From positions 1 to 7,378 of the forward strand of contig DAOUQU010000075.1 in assembly GCA_030625445.1 (NCBI GenBank): 7,378 bases of DNA, read 5' to 3'. Position 1 is the stretch's first letter. Every line of letters begins with the position of its first letter. The notes beneath the pieces are model-generated. The model searched no databases. It was given only the letters and a program-made list of their open reading frames with translations, and had not been told where the DNA came from. Position numbers and translations under genes: made by a program. Shown one piece after another: positions 1-5,307 of the stretch. Source of the stretch: Gammaproteobacteria bacterium. Lineage in GTDB: Bacteria; Pseudomonadota; Gammaproteobacteria; Chromatiales; Chromatiaceae.

Positions 1-603
1 AGCAATGAGCTCCAGCGAGGCGTCAAGGTGTGGGGCCTTGTAAAATTCTCCCTGTTGCAAAGGATTCTCGCCATCGGGGAAAAAACATTCACGACTCTCT
101 TTTTGTGAGAAAAACACGGCTTTTCCAGCAATAGCCAACCATTTCACAAGAGTCTCATTGGCTTTTGTGCCCGAGCGGGCCAACTCCACAGCGGGCGTAA
201 CAATCTCTTTCCAGGGTAAAGATCCATGCCGCTTCCACGCCAACTCAAGAGCGCGCAGCATTCCCGGCACGGCAACCGAGGCATGGCCTACATTGACGCT
301 GATACCATCACCATAGGCGAGATGAACCGCATTCCAGGCTCTCTCCTTTCTGTGCAAATCCTCTTCAGGGATATAGGGCATACCATCGGCGCCATCAATC
401 AACTCCGGGGGTTGTCCGGGAATTTTTATGCAAATGAATGCCGATCCTCCCAGTGAGCACATCAATGCCTCCGAGACCGTCGCGGCCAAAGCGCTCCCCA
501 CTGCGATGTCGATGGCATTACCGCCCATCCCGGCAATTTGTGCGCCGACACTGACGGTGTGGGGTGATTCAGAGGCAATTGCCGCCGATGTTTTAGCTCT
601 CAT
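1..603 (-). CDS. Gamma-glutamyltranspeptidase-family protein, N-terminal part (cut by left window edge)
   Basis: This reading frame is open for 201 codons from an ATG at 603 to the window edge. It is the most upstream start possible, because a TGA closes the frame at 616-618. The protein matches the start of the GGT (Ntn-hydrolase) fold: GGNAIDIAVGSALAATVSEA at 27-46, SLGGSAF at 50-56, then VAVPGMLRAL at 110-119 and GSLPWKEIVTPAVELARSG at 127-145. There is no signal peptide, so it is probably cytoplasmic, unlike periplasmic E. coli GGT. The catalytic Thr and the autocleavage site would lie outside the window. The family's 'D-x-R-E-x-A-P' segment, whose Arg holds the substrate alpha-carboxylate (Arg114 in E. 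coli), reads IDGADGMP at 69-76, so Ala72 replaces the Arg. Family membership is secure; activity on glutathione is doubtful. It starts 5 bases after the channel gene and is surely co-transcribed with it. Confidence 0.85.
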   Translation of the reverse strand, partial: MRAKTSAAIASESPHTVSVGAQIAGMGGNAIDIAVGSALAATVSEALMCSLGGSAFICIKIPGQPPELIDGADGMPYIPEEDLHRKERAWNAVHLAYGDGISVNVGHASVAVPGMLRALELAWKRHGSLPWKEIVTPAVELARSGTKANETLVKWLAIAGKAVFFSQKESRECFFPDGENPLQQGEFYKAPHLDASLELIA

Positions 604-608
604 ACTCT

Positions 609-1136
609 CTATTCGTCATCATCACCGTCATTCCTGGAATTTATGCCGCTCTCTTTTGCCGCTTTCAAGCGTTCCACGTGCTCTATGAAAGCATCTGTTG
701 TCTCTTTGAGCAACTCCAACTCTTCCATGGACAAATCATCAAGTTGTTCAAGATTGTATTCGATAGTGTCTATAATTTGCTTTGACGGGCGTTGTAAAGG
801 ACGCATAAAATAAGCGGTGACCGTAGCCACGATTGCACCGAAGAAGAGCAAAGATCCGAGAATGATCCATATGGCGCCAATGATTTCCGATATGCCGTTT
901 ATCGGCATATCGGCGATGCCAGCAGTAGAAAAAGCCGCTATACCCCAATACAAGGCCCTTCCGTAGGAGGTTATCGTTGTGCCGTCCGCTCCACGTTCGG
1001 CAAAATAGAGAGCGGCTGCGAAAAGCAGCCATAAGACAACCAACAGAAGCGTCAACTTCAGGATCGGCGTATGTACAACAACGTCCCCAACGAACTTCCT
1101 ACTCCTCCTTCTCAAGCTTCTATTTATCGCGCTCAC
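609..1136 (-). CDS. Two-transmembrane potassium-channel-like protein with atypical selectivity filter
   Basis: This 175-residue inner-membrane protein has the layout of prokaryotic 2TM/P-loop channels. A basic N-terminus (RSLRRRSRK, 6-14) is followed by TM1 at about 25-46, a pore helix at about 58-70, a filter at 71-76, TM2 at about 82-108 and a charged cytosolic helix at about 115-163 that may form a coiled coil. It ends in an acidic tail (DGDDDE). The filter reads T-A-G-I-A-D where K+ channels have T-V-G-Y-G-D, so both the Tyr and the second Gly are replaced. No RCK or nucleotide-binding domain follows. The start is a GTG (1134-1136) with AGGAG about 9 bases upstream. The gene lies between the DsrE gene and the GGT-like gene on the same strand. 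Membership in the ion-channel superfamily is likely; K+ selectivity should not be assumed. Confidence 0.8.
   Translation of the reverse strand: MSAINRSLRRRSRKFVGDVVVHTPILKLTLLLVVLWLLFAAALYFAERGADGTTITSYGRALYWGIAAFSTAGIADMPINGISEIIGAIWIILGSLLFFGAIVATVTAYFMRPLQRPSKQIIDTIEYNLEQLDDLSMEELELLKETTDAFIEHVERLKAAKESGINSRNDGDDDE
887..913. repeat. Perfect 11-bp inverted repeat inside the channel gene
   Basis: CCGATATGCCG (887-897) and CGGCATATCGG (903-913) are exact reverse complements around the 5-base loop TTTAT. The hairpin covers codons for about residues 75-84 of the channel, directly after the selectivity filter. No T-run follows on either strand, so it does not look like an intrinsic terminator. 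It may be chance, a translational pause element or a protein-binding dyad. Confidence 0.6.
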
Positions 1137-1157
1137 TCCCCGTCACTCCTGCCGGAT

Positions 1158-1213
1158 AAAAAATCAGTGGGTCAGCAATCAGCACATCCGTGTGGCATCG
1201 GAATCACTGATTG
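1158..1213 (-). promoter_or_regulatory. Attenuator-like inverted repeat with T-run between the DsrE and channel genes
   Basis: On the minus strand AATCAGTG (1212-1205) can pair with CACTGATT (1169-1162), and a T-run continues to 1158. The first arm, as CAATCAG (1213-1207), can instead pair with CTGATTG (1182-1176). The two pairings exclude each other, which is the layout of a terminator/antiterminator switch. The stems are short and AT-rich and the loop is 35 bases, so strength is uncertain. Position fits control of read-through from the DsrE gene (stop at 1234) into the channel gene (start at 1136). Confidence 0.35.
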
Positions 1214-1233
1214 TATATTGTATTAAGCCTTCC

Positions 1234-1605
1234 TCAGTAAATGAGCGACTGGGTGGCACTTAAACTTTCTGAAACGAAGGTTGCCGCACCCACAATGGTT
1301 GCACCTCCCAGGAGTTCGCCTTCGTTAACCTGGCGTGATCCCACGCAGGGACCACAAACATACAGCTTTCCACCGGCTTCCAGATAAGTCTCTATCAGTT
1401 CACTGAGCTTCGGGAAGCCCTGAGCGAAAACATGGTCAGCCATACATTTAATTGTCAGCATACTGCCATTACCCTGAAATCCCATGACGACTTCTACATC
1501 CGATGCTTGCGCCGCAGTAGCCATGACAAATGGAATAGTGGCAAGCTCCGGATTCTCGGGACCGTGAGTCACCATGATGAATAATTTTTGTGGTTTATCG
1601 GACAT
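1234..1605 (-). CDS. DsrE-family (DsrE/DsrF-like) sulfur-relay protein
   Basis: This 123-residue cytoplasmic protein has the DsrE-like alpha/beta fold pattern: a first strand KLFIMVTHGPENPE (7-20), a helix with ATIPFVMATAAQASD (22-36), a second strand VEVVMGFQGNG (37-47), then YLEAGGKLYVCGPCVGSRQV (74-93) and a C-terminal GGATIVGAATFV (100-111). Cys84 and Cys87 form a C-G-P-C motif at the end of a strand, where family members carry a reactive Cys; Cys54 is a third candidate. DsrE proteins bind or transfer persulfide sulfur in sulfur oxidation and thiolation pathways; that role here is inferred. The length is normal for the family. The ATG has AGGAG about 9 bases upstream. It lies downstream of the diheme cytochrome gene, but 273 bases and a large hairpin separate them. 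No dsrFH, tusA or rhodanese partner is visible. Confidence 0.85.
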   Translation of the reverse strand: MSDKPQKLFIMVTHGPENPELATIPFVMATAAQASDVEVVMGFQGNGSMLTIKCMADHVFAQGFPKLSELIETYLEAGGKLYVCGPCVGSRQVNEGELLGGATIVGAATFVSESLSATQSLIY

Positions 1606-1646
1606 CTTTCTTCTCCTGAATATTAAACAACTATGTTTGGACTACT

Positions 1647-1681
1647 AGAATACACCTGTCTCTACTCAGATAGAGTGTCAA
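1647..1681 (-). promoter_or_regulatory. Possible promoter region of the DsrE gene
   Basis: The minus strand has a perfect TTGACA (1681-1676) about 70 bases before the DsrE start. A small dyad, CTCTA-N6-TAGAG (1660-1675), follows it immediately. No good -10 box sits at 16-18 bases; the nearest, TATTCT (1652-1647), is 23 bases away. It may be an activator-dependent promoter or a chance match. Confidence 0.25.
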
Positions 1682-1698
1682 CATTTTAAAAGACTTTT

Positions 1699-1783
1699 AC
1701 CACGAAGACCACGAAGACCACGAAGAATCAACCTGATAAAAAATGTCTTCGTGCTCTTCGTGCTCTTCGTGTGCTTCGTGGTG
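1699..1783. repeat. Intergenic hairpin built of CTTCGTG / CACGAAG tandem repeats
   Basis: The left arm has three exact 9-bp units CCACGAAGA (1700-1708, 1709-1717, 1718-1726). The right arm carries the complementary unit TCTTCGTGC twice (1746-1754, 1755-1763), then TCTTCGTG (1764-1771) and TGCTTCGTGGTG (1772-1783). The arms are about 20 bases apart and can fold into a long stem. Repeats of this CACGAAG type are, from memory, scattered in intergenic regions of many environmental bacteria. It lies between the cytochrome and DsrE genes and could act as an mRNA 3'-end or processing structure. Confidence 0.75.
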
Positions 1784-1818
1784 AGTATCTCTTTACATTT
1801 AGAATTGCTGCATGAAGC

Positions 1819-1840
1819 ATTATGTGTAGCTGCACATAAT
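1819..1840. promoter_or_regulatory. 22-bp near-perfect palindrome after the cytochrome c gene
   Basis: ATTATGTG (1819-1826) and CACATAAT (1833-1840) are exact inverted repeats. The six bases between them (TAGCTG) also pair except for one T/G position. The element starts 38 bases after the cytochrome stop codon. There is no T-run on the minus strand, so it is either a factor-binding dyad or a weak 3'-end hairpin. Confidence 0.4.
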
Positions 1841-1878
1841 CGCTATAACCTGGCTTCACCCTGGAAAATTATCGTTGC

Positions 1879-2589
1879 TCACTCTTTTGGCAGTGTTTGT
1901 AAATAGGCGAGAATATCGACCGAGATTTGCATATCCAGGGCTCGCATTGCCGGCATATCGGCTCCGGGTTGGCCATTGAGGATTTTGTGCATGGTTTCCC
2001 AGGGATTCTTATTTGAGAGTTTTCCCAGCGGGGGCACATCATCCTCTTCCTTGCCGTCCAGACCATGGCATCCGGCGCAGATTGTCTGATAATAATTCAC
2101 ACCCTTGCTGACATCACCTGTGACCATTTTTGTTTTTCGGTTGATGTAGTTATCCATCTCTACCATGCCTGTGCGAATGAAATTGGTGAGATCAATCAAA
2201 TCCTTATCGGCGAGCATCTCTGTTGTGTAGCCGTGCTGTTGCCCTCGAAGTATGGAAGCAAGCTGTGCTTCGCTAATTGTATCGGCCTGGAAGATTCCTA
2301 CGATGCCAGTAAAGTGCTTGCCCGTACTGTAGGCACCACCATCGCCTCGATAATCCCAGCCATGGCATTCCTTGCAGCGCCAATCAGCCCCTTTTTTATT
2401 CTTGTACGCACCTCTGTCAGGATAAGCTGGATTCGCCAGTTTTGGCGTGCTGTATGAGTTTACCTTGAACCACTTGTCATAGAGCTTACCGCCCCGAGCT
2501 ATGGAGTAGTCGAGACTCTCACTTGCCATCACAGGCTGCCAGACCGTCACCAAACAAAGTGTCAGGATAAAAAGATAAATTCGCAGCAT
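1879..2589 (-). CDS. Secreted diheme c-type cytochrome
   Basis: This 236-residue protein has a Sec signal peptide (hydrophobic stretch about 3-16, likely cleavage near VMA-SES, 20-25) and two c-type heme sites, CKECH at 72-76 and CAGCH at 171-175. Each sits at the head of its own domain. Likely distal Met ligands are Met125 (YTTEML) and Met212 (GADMPAM). The second domain has a usual cytochrome c ending with ILAYLQTLPKE. Hemes would be attached in the periplasm, where it would carry electrons. Donor and acceptor cannot be read from the sequence; nearby DsrE makes sulfur oxidation a possible context. An in-frame TTG at 2631 would add 14 residues, but the ATG at 2589 has AGAGGA seven bases upstream and puts the signal peptide at the N-terminus, so it is preferred. 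A promoter with a Fur-like dyad lies about 75 bases upstream. Confidence 0.9.
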   Translation of the reverse strand: MLRIYLFILTLCLVTVWQPVMASESLDYSIARGGKLYDKWFKVNSYSTPKLANPAYPDRGAYKNKKGADWRCKECHGWDYRGDGGAYSTGKHFTGIVGIFQADTISEAQLASILRGQQHGYTTEMLADKDLIDLTNFIRTGMVEMDNYINRKTKMVTGDVSKGVNYYQTICAGCHGLDGKEEDDVPPLGKLSNKNPWETMHKILNGQPGADMPAMRALDMQISVDILAYLQTLPKE

Positions 2590-2596
2590 TATTTGT

Positions 2597-2602
2597 TCCT
2601 CT
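2597..2602 (-). promoter_or_regulatory. Ribosome binding site that decides the cytochrome c start
   Basis: AGAGGA on the minus strand lies seven bases before the ATG at 2589. The alternative TTG at 2631 has no comparable site at usual spacing. Confidence 0.7.
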
Positions 2603-2664
2603 ATTTGAAATAAATAGCTGCCCAAACTCAAACTGCCGGGAAGCCTTCCTCATTACACCGCAGC

Positions 2665-2693
2665 ATGATAATGCGTATGATTCGCAATAGCAA
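2665..2693 (-). promoter_or_regulatory. Sigma70-type promoter of the diheme cytochrome gene
   Basis: TTGCTA (2693-2688, 4 of 6 to consensus) is followed after exactly 17 bases by TATCAT (2670-2665, 5 of 6). Transcription would start near 2658 and give a leader of about 70 bases. An AT-rich stretch (TATATTTGG) lies just upstream. The spacer and the start of the -10 box are covered by a Fur-like dyad. Confidence 0.55.
2669..2689. promoter_or_regulatory. Fur-box-like operator over the cytochrome promoter
   Basis: The 21 bases at 2669-2689 form an imperfect dyad (TAATGCGTAT, centre G, ATTCGCAATA) in which 8 of 10 position pairs match. They agree at 17 of 21 positions with the classical form TAATGAGAAT-G-ATTCTCATTA. 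The element lies between the -35 and -10 boxes, where a bound repressor would block RNA polymerase. Iron control of a heme protein is plausible. Fur binding itself is inference. Confidence 0.45.
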
Positions 2694-2719
2694 TACCAAA
2701 TATACTGGCTAGCATGATA

Positions 2720-2743
2720 AAGCCCCGCTCGATGGCGGGGCTT
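2720..2743. terminator. GC-rich terminator-type hairpin without an obvious gene upstream
   Basis: AAGCCCCGC (2720-2728) and GCGGGGCTT (2735-2743) are exact inverted repeats with a 6-base loop. Short T-rich tails follow on both strands (GTTTATG on plus, TATCATG on minus, after the AT-rich end of the stem). The genes on either side are transcribed away from it, so it ends neither. It may close a small RNA, shield the two promoters or be left from a lost gene. Confidence 0.65.
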
Positions 2744-2797
2744 GTTTATGATGGTTGTTTCAGTTTAAGCAATCTCCTCATCAAATCAATGCTATGA

Positions 2798-2942
2798 GCG
2801 AATGGCCATAGTTGAGTTGGATTTGAAGCGATTTTGCCATCGCCTCATTCGCGAGCTTGCTACAAGGTTTGACCTCTTCCCCCGTAGGCTAACTTGCAGG
2901 AATGCTCTGGTCGAGGCGCGAAGCGACTTGACCAGAGCTTTC
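2798..2942. other. Structured intergenic region; possible small RNA or decayed element
   Basis: No credible gene is seen between the cytochrome start (2589) and guanine deaminase (3041). The region holds two folded segments. GCGAATG (2798-2804) pairs with CATTCGC (2846-2852) and encloses GCGAT (2828-2832) paired with ATCGC (2839-2843). GCTCTGGTC...GACCAGAGC (2904-2938) forms a 16-position stem with one wobble and one mismatch around a GAA loop, with three more pairs out to 2900/2942. On the minus strand a weak promoter (TTGCGA, 18-base spacer, TATAGG, near 2972-2943) precedes these folds, and the hairpin at 2743-2720 could end such a transcript. A minus-strand reading frame ending in KLKQPS at a TAA (about 2748) has no start and may be a decayed remnant. 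Confidence 0.3.
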
Positions 2943-3010
2943 CTATACGAAATTTCATCATAATCTCGCAATTTTCAACAGATGAATAGCTGTATCATTG
3001 GCTTTTCATC

Positions 3011-3043
3011 CCAATACGTTGCCAATACGATGCCAATACGATG
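3011..3043 (+). repeat. Three 11-bp tandem repeats ending at the guanine deaminase start
   Basis: CCAATACGTTG (3011-3021) is followed by two exact copies of CCAATACGATG (3022-3032, 3033-3043). The ATG of the last copy is the start codon of guanine deaminase. The copy before it carries an out-of-frame ATG at 3030. Because the unit is 11 bases, gain or loss of a copy leaves the gene frame intact but changes the leader. Confidence 0.85.
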
Positions 3044-3502
3044 ATGAACCGATGGATGCAAGTTGCCTACAATGAAGCTGTAGAAGGGATACTCGCCAAT
3101 GATGGAGGGCCATTTGGCGCCGTGATCGTAAAAGATGATGAAATCATTGCCAGCGGGCACAATATGGTGTTACACAGCAATGACCCGACGGCTCACGCTG
3201 AAATGAATGTTATTCGAGACGCCTCCCTGAAGCTGAAGACTTTTGATCTCTCGGAGTGCGAACTCTACACCAGCTGTATGCCCTGTCCAATGTGTTTGGG
3301 AGCGATCTACTGGGCCAGGATAGCCGTTGTCTATTACGGTGCAACTGAACACGATGCAGCCAGAGGAGGCTTTGATGATCACCGCATTTACGAGATGATA
3401 CGTGGGCAAAACCACGACCTTGCTCTCAATCAGATCGATTATGAGGCCACTGCCCGGCTTTTTGATCTATGGCTTGAAAAAGAGGACCGGCAACTTTATT
3501 AA
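3041..3502 (+). CDS. guaD: Guanine deaminase (nucleoside/CMP deaminase fold)
   Basis: This enzyme hydrolyses guanine to xanthine and ammonia in the cytoplasm (EC 3.5.4.3). The 153-residue protein follows the Bacillus subtilis GuaD type closely: GGPFGAVIVKD (22-32), SNDPTAHAEMNVIR (46-59), LYTSCMPCPMCLGAIYWAR (75-93) and GGFDDHRIY (109-117). Zinc ligands are His52, Cys82 and Cys85, with Glu54 as the proton shuttle; an Asp of the FDD segment (111-113) is the likely second catalytic acid. The gene starts ATG-ATG at 3041/3044, and alignment with GuaD supports either. No Shine-Dalgarno sequence precedes it; the start is the last unit of an 11-bp tandem repeat. It converges on adenine deaminase, with 23 bases between the stops, and supplies substrate for the xanthine dehydrogenase encoded further right. 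TadA is unlikely given the GuaD-type C-terminal part. Confidence 0.9.
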   Translation: MMNRWMQVAYNEAVEGILANDGGPFGAVIVKDDEIIASGHNMVLHSNDPTAHAEMNVIRDASLKLKTFDLSECELYTSCMPCPMCLGAIYWARIAVVYYGATEHDAARGGFDDHRIYEMIRGQNHDLALNQIDYEATARLFDLWLEKEDRQLY

Positions 3503-3525
3503 AATGTTGTCCATGAATGTATTGA

Positions 3526-5151
3526 TCAGTTGGCCCTGCACACATCGACAAACTGAAATATCCGTCCGTCAAACAGCCCCTTGTCGCTGAGTTTGAGCTC
3601 CGGAATCACCAGCAGCGCCATAAATGAGAGTGTCATAAAGGGTGCGCTTAACGTCGATCCCAACCTCTCTTTGACAATGCGATCAATCTTTTCATACTCT
3701 CTGGCCACGCTGAAGCCATCTTCTGCACTCATGATCCCTGCAATTTCCAGAGGCAGTACCCACTCTTCCGTCTCACTGACGGCGCATATTCCGCCATGCT
3801 GTCTGATGAGCAGGTTAACAGCAGTAGCAATTGCCTCATCGCTGCATCCTACGGCAACGATATTGTGCGAATCATGCGCAACACTCGATGCGATAGCGCC
3901 CTGCTTCAAGCCGAAACCACTGATGTAAGCGACTGCAGGCACAGCGTTTTCATAACGGTTAATGACACTGATTTTCAGGATGTCATGCTCAGGATCACCT
4001 ACCCTCCCGGTTGGCGCGTTGCCAGGAGTTGCCAGTTTTTCATGGGTGACGAGTTCATGATCGACGGCCTGGATCACTTCAACCGTTTCACATGCAGGCA
4101 ATGTGAAATCTTTCGCCTCTTTTTCGTCAGCATGGAAGTTGTTGACCGCTGAAACCGGAGCACGGTCGATTTTTGATTCGCCGTTTTGGGCAACCACTTC
4201 GCCATTGATCACTGTCCTCAATATTGTAAAATCATGCAGATTATCCACCTCAATGAAATCGGCGCTATCCCCTTCTCTTAACTGCCCGACATCCAGGTTG
4301 TAATGCCTGACGGGATTGACGCAGGCGATTTGCAGGACTTTGAAAAGATCATGACCTTTTTCCAGGGCGCGCTTGACATGCCGGTTGATGTGTTCGTGAT
4401 AGAGATCATCAGGATGACGGTCGTCGCTGCAGAACATCAGCATTTCATGATGATCATCGATCAGCGGCTCTAGAGCGTCGAAGTTCTTCGCAGCCGAGCC
4501 TTCACGGATCAGGATTTTCATGCCATTGTGGATCTTTTCCAAGCCTTCATCATAGCTGAAGGCTTCATGGTCGGTCGTTATACCCGCCTTGATGTAATGT
4601 TTAAGATCATTACCGCGAAGTCCGGGGGCATGGCCATCTACCGGTTTCCCCAACTCCTGCGCCGCTTTGATCTTCAGGAGCAACTCCTCCTCTTCATTGA
4701 TGACGCCCGGATAATTCATCACTTCGCTGAGATATTTGATCTGCGGCTTCTGCAGCAGTGCCGTGACTTCCCCGACGCCCAGAGTTGCGCCGCTGGTCTC
4801 AAATGGCGTTGCAGGCACGCAGGGCGACGCCCCGAAGTAAAATTTGAAATTGACTTGCCCGGCATTGTCCAGCATGAAATCAACCCCTTCTATCCCCAAA
4901 ACATTGGCGATCTCATGCGGATCCGAAACAGTTGCAACCGTGCCGTGTCGCACCGCCAAACGGGCAAACTCGCTCGGAGGAAGCATGGAACTCTCTATAT
5001 GGATGTGGGCATCAATGAAGCCGGGCAGGATATAGGTGGAACAGTTCCCGTCAATCCTTGTGACAGAGGTGATTTGCTGATTGTTCACCCCGATTTTTGC
5101 GGGATATATCTCGCGTCGCTGAATATCAACCAGGTTGGCTTCTATTTCCAT
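3526..5151 (-). CDS. ade: Adenine deaminase (amidohydrolase superfamily)
   Basis: This enzyme converts adenine to hypoxanthine and ammonia in the cytoplasm (EC 3.5.4.2). The 541 residues carry the full Ade signature set: PGFIDAHIHIESSMLPP (43-59) with metal ligands His49 and His51, SDPHEIANVLG (76-86), LSEVMNYPGV (141-150), DGHAPGL (172-178), TTDHE (192-196) and CSDDRHPDDL (241-250). The Ade-specific C-terminal domain follows, with KQGAIASSVAHDSHNIVAVG and HGGICAV. The length matches the shorter form of the family, which starts almost directly at the first beta-domain. The ATG at 5151 has GGAG eight bases upstream, inside a GGAGATCTCC palindrome. It lies downstream of the small protein gene and xdhB on the same strand (gaps 156 and 103 bases), so a shared purine-catabolic transcript is possible. 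With GuaD it feeds xanthine dehydrogenase. Confidence 0.95.
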   Translation of the reverse strand: MEIEANLVDIQRREIYPAKIGVNNQQITSVTRIDGNCSTYILPGFIDAHIHIESSMLPPSEFARLAVRHGTVATVSDPHEIANVLGIEGVDFMLDNAGQVNFKFYFGASPCVPATPFETSGATLGVGEVTALLQKPQIKYLSEVMNYPGVINEEEELLLKIKAAQELGKPVDGHAPGLRGNDLKHYIKAGITTDHEAFSYDEGLEKIHNGMKILIREGSAAKNFDALEPLIDDHHEMLMFCSDDRHPDDLYHEHINRHVKRALEKGHDLFKVLQIACVNPVRHYNLDVGQLREGDSADFIEVDNLHDFTILRTVINGEVVAQNGESKIDRAPVSAVNNFHADEKEAKDFTLPACETVEVIQAVDHELVTHEKLATPGNAPTGRVGDPEHDILKISVINRYENAVPAVAYISGFGLKQGAIASSVAHDSHNIVAVGCSDEAIATAVNLLIRQHGGICAVSETEEWVLPLEIAGIMSAEDGFSVAREYEKIDRIVKERLGSTLSAPFMTLSFMALLVIPELKLSDKGLFDGRIFQFVDVCRAN

Positions 5152-5307
5152 ATGGAGATCTCCGCATTATTCAATTCAGCAGACAGCACAAGAGTTATTA
5201 GTTGCTGTGAATGAAAACAACGCGCGTCACATACAAGGAGCGTCACTCCTGGCCTGCCCTCTTGTGACACTCGTACATCCCTGCACATCGCAGGTGAGGT
5301 TTGAGGA
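5152..5307 (-). promoter_or_regulatory. Leader region of adenine deaminase with several small dyads
   Basis: The 156 bases hold a GGAGATCTCC palindrome that contains the ade Shine-Dalgarno (5155-5164), a dyad ACAGCA-N14-TGCTGT (5183-5208), and a nested fold in which GTCACA (5226-5231) pairs with TGTGAC (5263-5268) around AGGAG/CTCCT (5236-5250). A further CCTGC/GCAGG hairpin (5280-5294) lies 14 bases after the stop of the upstream gene and has no T-run. None matches a riboswitch I recognise. One of them may bind a regulator or the 3' end of the upstream message. Confidence 0.3.

Noticed and set aside
226..688. Plus-strand open frames at the left end
   Set aside because: They lie antisense to the GGT-like and channel genes, which have clear family motifs; the plus-strand products look like nothing known.
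1700..1783. CRISPR array
   Set aside because: The repeats are 9 bp, have no spacers and form two inverted arms; no cas gene is present.
2590..2631. Longer cytochrome c starting at a TTG (2631)
   Set aside because: The ATG at 2589 has AGAGGA at good spacing and puts the signal peptide at the N-terminus; the extra 14 residues would precede it.
2798..2942. tRNA gene or protein-coding gene in the gap before guaD
   Set aside because: A TTCAAATCC stretch on the minus strand resembles a T-arm, but no acceptor or anticodon stems fit. Reading frames are short and lack starts with ribosome sites.
3041..3502. tRNA adenosine deaminase TadA
   Set aside because: Shares the zinc motifs, but the SNDPTAHAE and FDDHRIY segments and the C-terminal part follow GuaD, and the neighbours are purine-catabolic.
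5152..5307. Purine riboswitch in front of ade
   Set aside because: I see none of the conserved junction and loop sequences of the purine aptamer, only small dyads.
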